DNA of 64,000 nt from Paraburkholderia dioscoreae (GCF_902459535.1 NZ_LR699553.1:744001-808000), one strand, 5' to 3'; numbered from the stretch's first letter, positions 33,321 to 44,600 are shown. Numbers and translations: made by a program. The notes: a model not told the origin generated them from the sequence alone.

Positions 33321-34213
33321 GCGATATACCGCTGACATCGCGCGCGGGGGCCGTCGTCGTTTTTTATAACCCCGATGCGGCCTGTATCGAGCGGGCCAAC
33401 CGGCTCGCGGCGAGGATGCACTGTGTGGTGGTCGACAACACGCCCGGCGTTCGCGCGGCGAGCGAGCTGGGATTGTCCAGCGCGATCGAGTATCTGGCCA
33501 ACGGCGAGAATGCGGGCATCGCCACGGCGATCAATCAGGGCGTCGAAGCGTTGCTTCGCGGCGGCTTCGATATGGCGATTCTCTTCGATCAGGACAGCGA
33601 GCCGCCCGCGGCGCTGTTCACGGAATTGCCGAAGGTGATCGCCGAGGCCAACGCATCGGGCGAGCGCGTCGCGCTCGCGGGCCCCGCCTACGAAGACGCG
33701 CGCCTGCGTGGTCTCGCGCCGTTCGTGCGCTTCAAGTGGGGCACGCTGGAGCGAATCGTGCCGCAGGGCGATCGGCCCATCGAGGTCGACTTCCTGATTT
33801 CGTCGGGCTCGTGCATCAATCTGCGCTGGTGGTCGAGCATCGGTCCGATGGACGACGCGCTTTTCATCGATTTTGTCGACCTGGAATGGTGTGTGCGTGC
33901 CAAGCAGAAGGGGTATCGGGTGCTCGGCGTGCCGTGGGTTCACATGAGCCATGAACTGGGGGGTGAACCGGTTCGCGTACTGGGGCGCGCCTATCCCATG
34001 CACAGCCCGTTGCGTCACTACTACTTGTTCCGCAACGCCGTTGTGTTGATTGGCCGCTCGTATGTGCCCTGGACCTGGAAGTCGTCCGAACTGGTCAAGT
34101 TTCCCGTGAGGCTCGTGATCTATTCGCTCATGCCCTCGCAGCGCATGGCCCATTTAAGAATGGCGTTGCTGGGACTTTGGGATGGCATGCGCGGGCGCTT
34201 GGGCAGGCTTTAG
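33317..34213 (+). CDS. GT2 glycosyltransferase, probable rhamnosyltransferase
   Basis: This 298-residue family 2 glycosyltransferase resembles RfbN/WbbL-type rhamnosyltransferases. AVVVFYNPD opens the fold, and FDQDSEP is the DXD-type metal motif. FIDFVDLEWCVRAKQKGYRVLG is the acceptor-side signature common in this subgroup. The start is the TTG at 33317, overlapping the rfbD stop (TTGA). It probably adds L-rhamnose made by the upstream cluster. Confidence 0.85.
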   Translation: MSDIPLTSRAGAVVVFYNPDAACIERANRLAARMHCVVVDNTPGVRAASELGLSSAIEYLANGENAGIATAINQGVEALLRGGFDMAILFDQDSEPPAALFTELPKVIAEANASGERVALAGPAYEDARLRGLAPFVRFKWGTLERIVPQGDRPIEVDFLISSGSCINLRWWSSIGPMDDALFIDFVDLEWCVRAKQKGYRVLGVPWVHMSHELGGEPVRVLGRAYPMHSPLRHYYLFRNAVVLIGRSYVPWTWKSSELVKFPVRLVIYSLMPSQRMAHLRMALLGLWDGMRGRLGRL

Positions 34214-34299
34214 AAGCGCGGTGCGGCAGCAGCCGGTGCCATTGGAAGCACCCTCTATGGGTGGCAGTCATCCGCGTCGGATGCGCAGGAAGGAAATGC

Positions 34300-36471
34300 A
34301 TGAACACAAAATTTGATGAGCACGGCAAGGATGGAGTCCGTCAGAACCTCTTGCAAGGCGAGACGGTACCGAATGACCTTGCCGATGTGCGCCGCCTCCA
34401 GGGGCGCGTGGCATTGCTCGAGAGACTGCTTGACGATGCGTTGCGCGACGGTGACTCGATCGCGAAATTGAACAACCGGATTTTGCAACTGGAAGTTGAA
34501 AATACGGCGTTGCGCAGTTCGACCTCGTGGCGGGTCACGGCGCCGCTGCGCTCCGTTTCCCGTGTCGTGCTCGCGGTGCGCCTCGCCTTCAGTACCATCG
34601 GCCGTCAAGCCGAGGTCAGAGGCGGGCTGGGCAGCGCGTTGAGCTATTACGCGTCGGTGATCCGGCGTGAAGGTTTGCCCGGCGTCACGGCGCGCGTACG
34701 CCGGCTGAAGAGCGGCCGCGGATTCGCCGACGGCCCACCGCGCGACGAGGTCTACCACGAGTGGATCAACACGTACGACACCGTCACGCCTGCGAGGCGA
34801 CATGAAATCGAAGTGGAAATCGCCCGGTTGGCGCGCAAGCCGCTGATCTCGGTCGTCGTGCCTGTGTTCAACAGCGACGAACGTCTGCTGCGCGAAATGA
34901 TCGCCTCGGTTCAGGCGCAGATCTATCCGCACTGGGAGCTGTGCATCGCCGACGACGCCTCGACCCAGCCGCACGTCAAGGCCGTGCTGCAGGAGTTCGC
35001 CGCCGCCGACAGCCGCATCAAGGTGGTATTTCGCGAGACGAACGGTCACATATCCGAAGCGAGCAATAGCGCGCTCGCGCTTGCAACGGGCGAATACGTG
35101 GCCTTGCTGGATCACGACGACCTGCTGCCGCCGCACGCGCTGTATATGGTGGCGCGATACGTCAATCGGCATCCGCAAGGCCGGATGTTTTACAGCGACG
35201 AAGACAAGCTCACCCTGGAGGGCAAGCGAACCACGCCTTATTTCAAGTGCGACTGGAATCCGCAAATGTTCCTCACGCAGAACATGTTTTCGCATCTGGG
35301 CGTGTTCGAGACGAAGCTGGTTCGAGAGGCGGGAGGGTTCAGGAAGGGCTTCGAAGGCAGCCAGGATTACGACCTCGCATTGCGTTGTGTGGAGCTTGCC
35401 GGCGACGACAGTGTGATCCACATTCCGCATGTGCTGTATCACTGGCGTATCGTGCCCGGCAGCACGGCGGGCAGCGGCAGCGAGAAGCCTTATGCGCTGG
35501 TTGCCGCCATTCGCGCGCTGGAAGAGCACTTGAAGCGCGCGAACATCAGCGCGACGGTCGAGCATCCGATCGAAACACTCGGCGTGCTGCGCGTGCGCTA
35601 TACGTTGCCGAGTCCGCAACCCAAAGTGTCGATCATCATTCCCACCCGCGACGGACTCGCGCTGCTCAAGCAATGTGTGGACAGTATTTTCACGAGCACG
35701 CTTTACCAGAATTTCGAAATCATCATCGTCGACAACGGAAGCGTGAGGCCGGAGACGCTGAGATATTTCGATGAGATAACGCAGCGTTCCAATGTGCGCG
35801 TTTTGCGCGATGAATCGCCGTTCAATTTCTCCGCGCTGAATAATCATGCGGCCCGCGTGGCGACCGGCGAATATCTGTGTCTGCTGAATAACGATATCGA
35901 GGTTATCGCGCCGGACTGGTTGAATGAAATGGTCAGCCTTGCCGCGCTGCCGCGCGCCGGGGCCGTGGGCGCTTGCCTGTGGTATCCGAATGATGCATTG
36001 CAGCACGGCGGCGTGGTGATCGGTCTTGGCGGCATTGCCGGCCACATGCATCACATGATGAAGCGTGGGCATTACGGTTATTTCGGCCGCGCGGTCGCGA
36101 CGCAGAATCTGTCGGCCGTGACTGCTGCGTGCCTCGTCGTGAAAAAGTCTGTCTACGACGAAGTTGGCGGTCTGGAAGAAGAGCTGGCGGTCGCCTTCAA
36201 CGACGTGGACTTCTGCATGAAGCTGCTCAAGGCGGGCTACCGCAACATCTGGACGCCGTATGCGGAGTTGTACCACCACGAATCGGCATCTCGCGGCTCG
36301 GATCTCGACCCTGAAAGATACGAACGTTTCGTGAGCGAAATTCGCCGCATGGAGGCACGTTGGGAGGGCTGGTTCGAACGGGATCCTGCCTACAATCCTA
36401 ATCTGTCGCTCAGTTGCGAAGTCCTGCCGTTCACGCTTGCGTCCCCGCCGCGTATCGGTCAGTTCGAATAG
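34300..36471 (+). CDS. Bifunctional glycosyltransferase with two GT2 domains
   Basis: This 723-residue cytoplasmic enzyme has two family 2 domains. A short coiled-coil-like N-terminus (about 30-65) precedes a first GT2 domain from about 183 (ISVVVPVFNSDE, then ALLDHDDLLPP). The second begins near 443 (VSIIIPTRDGLALL, then CLLNNDIEV). Both halves keep DXD-like motifs, so it may add two sugars or alternate linkages. AGGAAGGAA before the ATG at 34300 is a strong start. The acceptor and sugars cannot be read from sequence. Confidence 0.85.
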   Translation: MNTKFDEHGKDGVRQNLLQGETVPNDLADVRRLQGRVALLERLLDDALRDGDSIAKLNNRILQLEVENTALRSSTSWRVTAPLRSVSRVVLAVRLAFSTIGRQAEVRGGLGSALSYYASVIRREGLPGVTARVRRLKSGRGFADGPPRDEVYHEWINTYDTVTPARRHEIEVEIARLARKPLISVVVPVFNSDERLLREMIASVQAQIYPHWELCIADDASTQPHVKAVLQEFAAADSRIKVVFRETNGHISEASNSALALATGEYVALLDHDDLLPPHALYMVARYVNRHPQGRMFYSDEDKLTLEGKRTTPYFKCDWNPQMFLTQNMFSHLGVFETKLVREAGGFRKGFEGSQDYDLALRCVELAGDDSVIHIPHVLYHWRIVPGSTAGSGSEKPYALVAAIRALEEHLKRANISATVEHPIETLGVLRVRYTLPSPQPKVSIIIPTRDGLALLKQCVDSIFTSTLYQNFEIIIVDNGSVRPETLRYFDEITQRSNVRVLRDESPFNFSALNNHAARVATGEYLCLLNNDIEVIAPDWLNEMVSLAALPRAGAVGACLWYPNDALQHGGVVIGLGGIAGHMHHMMKRGHYGYFGRAVATQNLSAVTAACLVVKKSVYDEVGGLEEELAVAFNDVDFCMKLLKAGYRNIWTPYAELYHHESASRGSDLDPERYERFVSEIRRMEARWEGWFERDPAYNPNLSLSCEVLPFTLASPPRIGQFE

Positions 36472-36666
36472 CGGTGCGGCGCGCGGCCAGAGCCTGATTT
36501 GACTGGGTTCAGTCCGCTACGGCAGAATGCCGGGTTAAGATGACGGCGGCTGTATCCAGAAATATTCATTACGTTCCGGCGCACAGGCAGACACGCCGCC
36601 GGAATTTTTAGCACCGTTTGCATCGATTTGACAATCGAAGCGCGAACGGTTTGTCGGAATCTATCA

Positions 36667-37455
36667 ATGCAAATTTCAGTTTTGCGGCACCGGTCGCTTT
36701 TGTGGGATTTTGTCCGGCGTGACCTTGCGACTAAATTCCGCGGTTCGGCGCTTGGCTCCGTCTGGATGCTCGTTACGCCAATCCTCACTTTGCTGGTCTA
36801 TTTCTTCGTTTTTAGCGTGGTGTTTAAGGCGCGCTGGTCGGGCGGCGGCTTAAACAGTAAGGCCTCCGCACTGATTCTTTTCAGCGGGCTGATTACTTAC
36901 ACGTTCTTTTCCGAGTGCTTTCTGCGCGCGCCGATGCTGATGCGGGAGAATCCGAACTTTATCAAAAAGGTCGTGTTCCCGCTCGAAGTATTGCCGCTTG
37001 CCATCACTTTGTCCGCGGTCGTGAACGCTGCGATCGGCTACGGTCTTCTGCTTCTGTTCAACCTGGTGTTCGTCGGTTTGCCGCCGCTTTCCGCCATCGC
37101 GCTGCCAGTCGTTCTGCTGCCGATGTTTTTCGCCGTGCTGGGTGTGACTTATCTGCTGGCGTCGCTCGGCGTGTATCTGCCCGATATCAAGCTGCTGGTC
37201 CCGCCAGTCTCGATGGCGATCATGTATCTGAGCCCGGTCTTCTATCCGCTCGATATGGTGCCGCAAATCCTGCGATTCGCGGTCGCGATGAATCCTTTTA
37301 CGCCGGTACTGGAAAACGTTCGGCACGTATTTTTCTTCGGCGAATGGCCGGATCCGCTGGGAATGATTATTCAGCTCGCGGTGTCGATTGCTTTTTTAAG
37401 CGCATGCTACTGGTTTTTCATGAAATCAAAAAAGGGATTTCCTGATGTGCTTTAA
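36667..37455 (+). CDS. wzm: ABC-2 polysaccharide exporter permease (Wzm)
   Basis: This 262-residue inner-membrane permease has about six helices and the ABC-2 phrases WDFVRRDLATKFRGSALGSVW at its start and YLSPVFYPLDMVP near residue 190, typical of Wzm/RfbA-type glycan exporters. It pairs with the ATPase at 40054, although a glycosyltransferase gene separates them. The ATG at 36667 is preferred to an in-frame TTG at 36628. About 195 AT-richer bases lie before it. Confidence 0.92.
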   Translation: MQISVLRHRSLLWDFVRRDLATKFRGSALGSVWMLVTPILTLLVYFFVFSVVFKARWSGGGLNSKASALILFSGLITYTFFSECFLRAPMLMRENPNFIKKVVFPLEVLPLAITLSAVVNAAIGYGLLLLFNLVFVGLPPLSAIALPVVLLPMFFAVLGVTYLLASLGVYLPDIKLLVPPVSMAIMYLSPVFYPLDMVPQILRFAVAMNPFTPVLENVRHVFFFGEWPDPLGMIIQLAVSIAFLSACYWFFMKSKKGFPDVL

Positions 37456-37514
37456 GCGTTTCGTCAAAAAGGTATAAGTCGAATTAACATCGGCAGGCAT
37501 TGGATTAAATATAA

Positions 37515-39968
37515 ATGAATAGCAAGAAGGCGCGTGTTGGTATCGTTGTCGTAACCTTCAACTCATCGGAGGTGTTCGCGCTTGCGATCGAGAGTCTCAT
37601 CAAGACCCGAAGCGATACGGAATTCGTCGTGGCCGCGATCGACAACGCATCCCGGCCGGCCGAGCGTGCCGCCGTGCAAGCCACGTTCGATAACGCCGTC
37701 GCACAGCATGGCTTGCAAGGTCAGTTTTTTCAGCAGGATAAAAACCTCGGATTCTCCGGGGGAAATAACATTGGTATCGAGTACTGTCTGTCGGACCCGG
37801 CAATTACGCATATCTGCCTGCTCAACAGCGACGTGATTGTCACCGACCATTGGCTCGATTACCTCGTCGCGGCCGATAAGGATGCGATTGGGCCGCTGAC
37901 CAATGCGTCGAATAATGAGCAGGGAATCCCCATTCCTTATCAGCTCGGCGACCGCAACAGGCTGGCCGAGGGCAGCGCCGTGCTCGATATGCCGGCGCTC
38001 ACCGAGTTTGCGATTCGCCGGCGTGAAGGCTGGCTGGGTTTGACGGTCGACAGCGACTTCCTGAGCTACTACTGTGTCCTGTTTTCCCGCAAGCTGATCG
38101 AACGCGTGGGCACGCTCGACGAGCGCTTCTTTCCGGGCGCGTACGAAGACGACGATCATTGCGTGCGCATTCTCGAAAGCGGCTTCACGATGCATGTGGC
38201 TCGCGACGTCTATATCCACCACTGGGGATCGGCGTCGTTCGGCAAGCTGGATGTCGTCGAGGCGCAAGGATTCGCGGCGCAGAACCGCAAACGTTTCGAA
38301 GAGAAGCATGGCCGCGCATGGCAGGACCGCACGCGCTTGTCCGTGACTGCCTGGATGCAGGATTCGTTGTTTGCGATTGCCTCGCCGAAGCGCTTTCCGA
38401 TTCACCTTGAAACGCATCGCCTGTACGCCACGCAAATGCGCATGCTCGTGGAAGGCCTCGAGGCCCATTCCGCGTACCTCGGCGGCGAACTTGCGCGCAA
38501 GCAGGCCGAGCAGTTTTCCGACCTGCGCTCACTGGTGATGGGGCGTTATGTCGACGAGCCCGCGTCGGGGCACTCCTTGCTCCCCGCGATCAGCAGCATC
38601 GCCGCGGACATCGAGCAATACCTGTCGGTGGATGGCGAAGGGGTCGCGCCGGCGATCACGCAACGTATGGCGGTTCGCTTCGAATCGCTGGCTCGTGAAC
38701 TGGACGCGCTCGTGGCAAGGACGTCGGAAATGGCTCACGCGCTGGCAGGATTGCAGGCCGCCCGCGCGCAGGACAAGCCGCCCGGGCTCATGCAACGCGT
38801 AATTAACCGGCTGGCGCGCGCCGCGCAGTTTCCCACTTCGAAAGTGAGCCGGCTGGTGCGCGGATACGAATTGTTGCAACTGGTGATCGCCGGCAACGGA
38901 ATTCTTTTCTTCGCGCCGTATCCGACCAGGGAGCGTGAACGGGACGGCTACTTCCAGCGCGTCAAGGCGATCGACTCGCTGTTTCCTTCGAAGCACCGGG
39001 TGTATTGCGATGTTCGCGGCCATGTGGAGGCGAGGCCCTTTATCGAAAGGGCGGCACATAACGCATGGATCCTGAATATCTCGCTGATGTCGGCCAATCA
39101 ACGCCGGGTCGTGGCGCTCCTCGCTCGCCGCTTCAAGCGCGCTTACTTCCACAGCGTGTTGCGCATGCCGAATCCCGTGGCGGAAGCGGTGCTTCGCGTA
39201 CCGGGCCTGAAATGGGTGCTCGACGTACACGGTGTCGTGCCCGAAGAGTTTCGGATGCACAATGATTTCTTCTCCGCGCGCATTCATGACGATTGTGAGC
39301 GGTTGGCTGCGGAGAAGGCGAGCCGCGTGATCGTCGTGTCTCAGGCAATGGGCGACTATCTCGCGCACAAGTATCGCGAATTGCTGCGGGCCAAGGTGAT
39401 CGTATTGCCGATCTTCGCGCTGGAGGAGGGCAGCGAAGCGGTGCGGCCATATAAGGACGGCCGGCCTACGGTCATTTATGCCGGCGGCACGCAGAAGTGG
39501 CAAAACGTACCGGCCATGCTGAATGTGGTTGCACGAGCATTGGAGCGCGCCGACTGGTGGATGTACACGCCGGATATCGACGTGATGCGAAACGCGGCGT
39601 CGTCCGAGGTTCAGGCGCACCCGAACTTCCACGTGGCCAGCGCGACCCGTGCGGAACTCAACGAGGTGTACCAGCATTGCCATTTCGGTTTCATTTTGCG
39701 GGACGACATGGTGGTGAACCACGTATCCTGCCCGACGAAGTTGATCGAGTATCTGGCGTTCGGCATCGTTCCTATCGTGGATACGCCCAATATCGGCGAC
39801 TTCAACACCTACGGCATGCGTTTCGTGAACGTTGAGGATTTCGCCAGGGGGCTCATTCCGGACGCGGCGACGCGCATGGAAATGGCCGCGCATAACAAAC
39901 TGATCTGCGAGCGGCTGGTCGAGCAGAAGGCCACAGGCGAGCAAGAACTCATCGAGGCGCTGACCTAG
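37515..39968 (+). CDS. Fused GT2 and GT-B glycosyltransferase
   Basis: This 817-residue protein has a GT2 domain at about 5-270 (GIVVVTFNSSE, NLGFSGGNNIGIEYC, CLLNSDVIV), a helical linker to about 440, and a GT-B half from about 455 to the end. The second half has LDVHGVVPEEFR, VIYAGGTQKW and the donor-site-like NHVSCPTKLIEYLAFGIVPIV. It thus probably catalyses two transfers. It lies between permease and ATPase, so it belongs to the exported glycan. The region before the start is AT-rich with no clear ribosome-binding site. Confidence 0.8.
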   Translation: MNSKKARVGIVVVTFNSSEVFALAIESLIKTRSDTEFVVAAIDNASRPAERAAVQATFDNAVAQHGLQGQFFQQDKNLGFSGGNNIGIEYCLSDPAITHICLLNSDVIVTDHWLDYLVAADKDAIGPLTNASNNEQGIPIPYQLGDRNRLAEGSAVLDMPALTEFAIRRREGWLGLTVDSDFLSYYCVLFSRKLIERVGTLDERFFPGAYEDDDHCVRILESGFTMHVARDVYIHHWGSASFGKLDVVEAQGFAAQNRKRFEEKHGRAWQDRTRLSVTAWMQDSLFAIASPKRFPIHLETHRLYATQMRMLVEGLEAHSAYLGGELARKQAEQFSDLRSLVMGRYVDEPASGHSLLPAISSIAADIEQYLSVDGEGVAPAITQRMAVRFESLARELDALVARTSEMAHALAGLQAARAQDKPPGLMQRVINRLARAAQFPTSKVSRLVRGYELLQLVIAGNGILFFAPYPTRERERDGYFQRVKAIDSLFPSKHRVYCDVRGHVEARPFIERAAHNAWILNISLMSANQRRVVALLARRFKRAYFHSVLRMPNPVAEAVLRVPGLKWVLDVHGVVPEEFRMHNDFFSARIHDDCERLAAEKASRVIVVSQAMGDYLAHKYRELLRAKVIVLPIFALEEGSEAVRPYKDGRPTVIYAGGTQKWQNVPAMLNVVARALERADWWMYTPDIDVMRNAASSEVQAHPNFHVASATRAELNEVYQHCHFGFILRDDMVVNHVSCPTKLIEYLAFGIVPIVDTPNIGDFNTYGMRFVNVEDFARGLIPDAATRMEMAAHNKLICERLVEQKATGEQELIEALT

Positions 39969-40053
39969 TCGGTGCAACCCGAGCCGCCGCGCACGCAGGC
40001 CGGCTCCCGATTACAGTTTGGTGTCAAGCTGTTCATCAACAAAGAGAGTGGTC

Positions 40054-41529
40054 TTGGACGATATAGCTATCCACGTTCGCGAACTGAGCAAGCGTTACGA
40101 ACTTTATGCGAAGCCTCACCATCGGCTGGCGCAGATGCTCCTTCGTGGCCGCCGGCAGTTTTTCGGGGAATTCTGGCCGCTGCGCAACATCTCCTTCAAT
40201 GTGAAGAAGGGTGAGGCGGTCGGTATCGTGGGCCGCAACGGCGCCGGTAAATCGACGCTTCTGCAGATCATTGCCGGCGTCCTGTCGCCCACGCAGGGCG
40301 AAGTGCAGGTGCATGGCCGCGTCGCGGCCCTGCTGGAATTGGGCAGCGGTTTCAATCCGGAGTTTACAGGCCGCGAGAATGCGTACCTGAACGGCGCGAT
40401 TCTCGGCCTGACGCGCAAGGAGATGGACGCGGCCATGCCGGAGATCATCCGCTTCGCGGCTATCGGCGATTTCTTCGATCAACCCGTCAAGCACTACTCC
40501 AGCGGGATGATGGTGCGTGTCGCGTTTGCGGTGCAGGTGCAACTGAACCCGGATGTGCTGATCGTTGACGAGGCGCTGGCGGTGGGCGACGCGCTGTTCC
40601 AGAAGCGATGCTATCAGCGCATTCGCCAGCTTCGGGATCGTGGCGTCGCGATTCTCTTCGTGTCGCACGACATCGAGTCGGTGCGGACCTTTACCGACCG
40701 CGCCATTCTGCTTCACCACGGCGAGGTCATGGCGGCGGGGCCCTCGGGCGAAGTCGTACTGGCCTATCGCAAGCTGTTGCACGACGAGGAAAACCTCGCG
40801 AAGCAGAAGGAGATCGCCGAGCACAAGCAGGCGCTGAAGGCGGACACGGGCGCGAAGGTCGAAGCGCTCGCCGCGCCTGAAGCGTCGGCGGCGCCCGCGG
40901 CGTCGGCCGAACCGCTCGAGGTCGCGGCCTCGGAGGGACATCTCGCGCAGGCGGTATCGAATGTCGCGGACGCAGCCGATCAGATGGAAAGCGAGGCCCG
41001 CAACGAGGGAGGCAAATTCGAATTCGGCAGCCTGGAAGCGCTGATTACGGACGTCTCCATACTGGACGGCGCAGGTGAGCCATGCACCACGTTCTACACC
41101 GGCGACGCGATCAGGATCGTCGTGAAATTCTCGATCCGTGAGGACATGGACAAGCTCTATGTCAACCTGCGTATCCGCAATAAGGAAGGCATCAAGATGT
41201 ATTCCTGGGGGACATTCAACCAGGACGCCGAGCTCATTGCGGCGAAGCAGGACGGCTTCATTTTCTGGAACCGGAAGTTTCGCGCGGGCGAAGAGCACTC
41301 CGTCGTCTTCACGATGGACCGCTGCTCGCTCGGCGAAAACTTCTACGAAGTGCAGGCGTCGCTGATTCATCAGGAGTCGATGAATTTCTCCGATCAGGCG
41401 ATCCTGCACTGGATCGACGAGGCGGCATTCTTCATGGTCCGCGCGCGGGTCGACACGCATTTCTTCGGCGGCGTTTGCGATCTGCATATGCGCGCCGAAC
41501 TTGAAGCACCCACCGGCGCATCCTCGTAA
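40054..41529 (+). CDS. wzt: Polysaccharide ABC exporter ATPase with glycan-binding domain (Wzt)
   Basis: This 491-residue ATPase energises Wzm. Walker A is GRNGAGKST (about 60-68), the signature YSSGMMVR is near 148, and Walker B VLIVDEA near 168. After an Ala/Glu-rich linker, a beta-sandwich from about 320 to the end (FGSLEALITDVSILD ...) matches the Wzt C-terminal domain that recognises a modified non-reducing end. That domain implies a terminating modification before export. The TTG at 40054, preceded by GAGAG, is chosen; upstream in-frame starts would add 12 or fewer residues. Confidence 0.92.
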   Translation: MDDIAIHVRELSKRYELYAKPHHRLAQMLLRGRRQFFGEFWPLRNISFNVKKGEAVGIVGRNGAGKSTLLQIIAGVLSPTQGEVQVHGRVAALLELGSGFNPEFTGRENAYLNGAILGLTRKEMDAAMPEIIRFAAIGDFFDQPVKHYSSGMMVRVAFAVQVQLNPDVLIVDEALAVGDALFQKRCYQRIRQLRDRGVAILFVSHDIESVRTFTDRAILLHHGEVMAAGPSGEVVLAYRKLLHDEENLAKQKEIAEHKQALKADTGAKVEALAAPEASAAPAASAEPLEVAASEGHLAQAVSNVADAADQMESEARNEGGKFEFGSLEALITDVSILDGAGEPCTTFYTGDAIRIVVKFSIREDMDKLYVNLRIRNKEGIKMYSWGTFNQDAELIAAKQDGFIFWNRKFRAGEEHSVVFTMDRCSLGENFYEVQASLIHQESMNFSDQAILHWIDEAAFFMVRARVDTHFFGGVCDLHMRAELEAPTGASS

Positions 41530-41614
41530 GGTCGACGCCTGTCAGTCGCAAGCACCGGAACGACTGGCGCCTTCGATAAAACGGCTCGCCGTACTAAACC
41601 TTGGTGTTGACAGT

Positions 41615-44600
41615 ATGTCCGAGTTTACAAGCCACGATGTCCGAGCATTCCTGCGCCAATGCGTAACCTGCTTCGGGCACGGCAAAGTCCTGTACATCGG
41701 CCCTCGTGCGGCTGATGCGCTCGACTTCCTGCTGGCCGCGGGAACCGATCCGTACGTGCTCTCGTTCGACGCGGATGGCGGCGCGCGCGCCGCTCAGCGC
41801 TTCCTGTCCAACCGGATCGAAGCGGCCCCCGTTGCCGCGCCGGCGCTCGACATTGCGCAGCGCGAGTCTTTCGACTCGGCAATCGTTGTTTTTCCGCCAG
41901 ATAGCAAGTCCTCCGATCTGGCGATCTGGCTCGGGTTGATTGCAGGCGCGGGTATCAGCCATGTCGCGCTGATGACTCCGGCCGGGCAAGATGTGAATGA
42001 CCTCGCATCGGCTGGCCACGCTACAAAAAAGGCCTTCGAACTGGGTTTCCGGATTCACGCCCGCTTGCAGTTTGCGCGGCTGACTTATCCGGTACCGCCA
42101 TTGGCCGGCTACCAGGTGTCTGCTTTCGAGCGTGCCGGAGACGCGTCGACGCAACGGAGCCCCGCAGCCGCCGGAGATGTCTTGCGGTCCACCGACTCCG
42201 CGTCGGGAACCGCAATCTCCGAGCTCACGCAGATCGGCAATCTCGTTCGGGTCGGCGACGCCGTTCTCGTGCTGGACGATACGCCGGGCAGCGGTGCGCA
42301 CATCGTGGCGCAGAACTCGACCGCGAGTCGCGTGCTTGGCATCGTGACGGACGCGCGGCAGTCCGACTACGCGTCGAATCAGTATGGCGTTGCCGGCCGC
42401 GTCGATTTCAAGCCGTGGTCCGGTGGCGGACTGGATGGTCTCGCAAACCATTCGTTCGACGTACTGATTTGCCGTGATGTTCGCCGCTTCACATTGCTCG
42501 ACTGGCCGCGACTCGCCGACCTCGTGCGGCCGGGCGGCCGCCTGATTCTCGGGTTTGCGGGGCGGGAAAGCCAAAGCGACGTTTCTGTCGCGCCGCAGTC
42601 TCCTGCCGAACTGCTGCGCTCCAGTACGGGTTCGACCGGTGCGCGCTGGCTGCCGGAATCCGCATTCATTTTGTCGGCCGGTGCGGCGTTGGACTTTGCG
42701 TGGCGCAAGATAGGGCTCGACGAACGCGCCGGGGCCGGTGGCGATCATCTGTTGGTGGTCGCGATGCTCGACCCTGTCGGCGCGAATGGAGCGGCTTTTG
42801 TCGATACGATGTACAGGCATGCCGATTCCCCGGTGTTCAATGTGCTGCCCGACAGCCGCAGCATGCTGAATCCGTGGCTTTTTCGGAGCATGGTGACCAT
42901 CGGCACGCGCATGAGCGACGATACCGAATTGGGACGCCTGCAAGCGCGCGTCCTCGCGCAGGCGCCGCACGGCACCGCCGACTACGGCGCTGCGCTGTGC
43001 GGTCACGCCTATCGCGTTCTCGGCGTACGTGCCTCGGCGGAAACGGTGCGCACGTGCGTGGCGGAAATCCAGGCGTACATCGATACGGACAGGAAGGACG
43101 CACAACATCTGCGATGGTCGATCTCGCTCAGTTATGTGGCCGCGAAACTCCTGCAGGCGGTGGGCGATCTCGAAGGAGCCGAAGTCTGGGCATTGAAGTG
43201 CGCGTCGATGGACCCGGTTCCTTTCAGTCCGCTGCTGGCAACCAAGACGGTCGCCGCGCTCGACCTGGCGGCAAGCGTCGCCGTGGGCCGCCACGACTAT
43301 GAGACCGCGCGCCAGTATCTGGAGCGGGCGGTGCGGGAAGTCCAGCGGGTTTTGTCGGGCGACTGGGTCAACATTCTCGGCGATCTGACCAGGCCGTTGA
43401 GTTTCGGTTTCCCGGAAGTTTCGCAACTGGCCGAGTTGGGCGCGCGATGTTGTTATCTTCTGAATTATCTGGCCGATGCCGGCTATCGGCCCGGGCTGGT
43501 TTGGCGTGAACACCGGGGCTTCTACGAGCGCGTCTTTGAAGGAAAGGACACGCAGATCGAGGTTTTGCTGGATCGCAATACTTTCCTGTATGGCGAGACA
43601 CGACGTCTGGAGGATTTCATTCAAGGGTTGAGAAAAGAGACCCAGCGACTGGAAGGCGTCATTCAGCAAGGTAAAGACGAGGCGGCTCGCCTCGAAGGTG
43701 TGATTCATGCCATGACAGGCGAGATGGCTCGCCTTCGGAAGGTTACTAGAGAGAAGGACGGCGAAGTGGCAGTTCTCAAACAGACCGTTGCTATTGAGCA
43801 GGCAGATATGTCTCGTCTCGCAGCGACGATCGAGGAACAGCAGCGCGCAGCAGCGGCGCGAACGTGGAAAGGCCGGTTGCGTCGCCTGTTTCGGGCGCTT
43901 GCCAGGCGTACGGGTGTGGCAGGTAGGGGGCCGCTTCCTGTTTCGCTGGCGATTCCGGCTCCAGCGCTTGCGAAGCGCGTTCCAGGCGCGCCGTTGTTGC
44001 TCGACGAACGACGCGTTGCACAGTGGCTTGATCAGTTCGATCCGGACGCGCCGCGTTGGGCAGCCAGTCCGGCGCTCGCGTCGATCCTGCCGGGCGGCGC
44101 GCACGGCTCGAGCGACCTGAATACGGATGACGTACAACTGAAAATTATCGCCGCGGCCGATTTGCCGTCTTTGGCGCCGCAGTCGCCGGACGTGGTGATC
44201 GTGGTCGTATTCAAGGCTGGCGACAATCCATACGCGTTACGCAGCGACGTCTACGAACATGCGGACTTGTGCATCGCGCTCGATCACCATGTCTTCCTGG
44301 GCCTCGCGCTGCTTCATCCCTTGGTCGTCGAAGCCGCACCCGCGAATGTCGTTGAGTCCGCACAGCGTTTCTGGAAAGCAATCAATAGCGCGCAGCCGCT
44401 GATCGTGCCCGACGCTCCCGACTTCAACCCATTGGCGGCGCCGGCCGTCATGTTGCAGGTCGACAACTTTATGGTCGGCGGTCTCGAACGTGTTGTCTTC
44501 GACTTGCTGGAGCGGTTGGGCAAGGCGGGCTTTCAGCCCATGCTCGGCGTTACCGGCGAGATCGCGGCCGAGGCCGAGGCTGAACTCCGGCAACGACAGT

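Noticed and set aside
34255..36279. A 674-residue open frame opposite the double GT2 gene
   Set aside because: Same reason: an antisense shadow without ribosome-binding site or recognisable motif.
41594..44137. An 847-residue open frame opposite the giant glycosyltransferase
   Set aside because: It is a shadow of a GC-rich gene; composition is Arg/Gln/His-rich with no domain.
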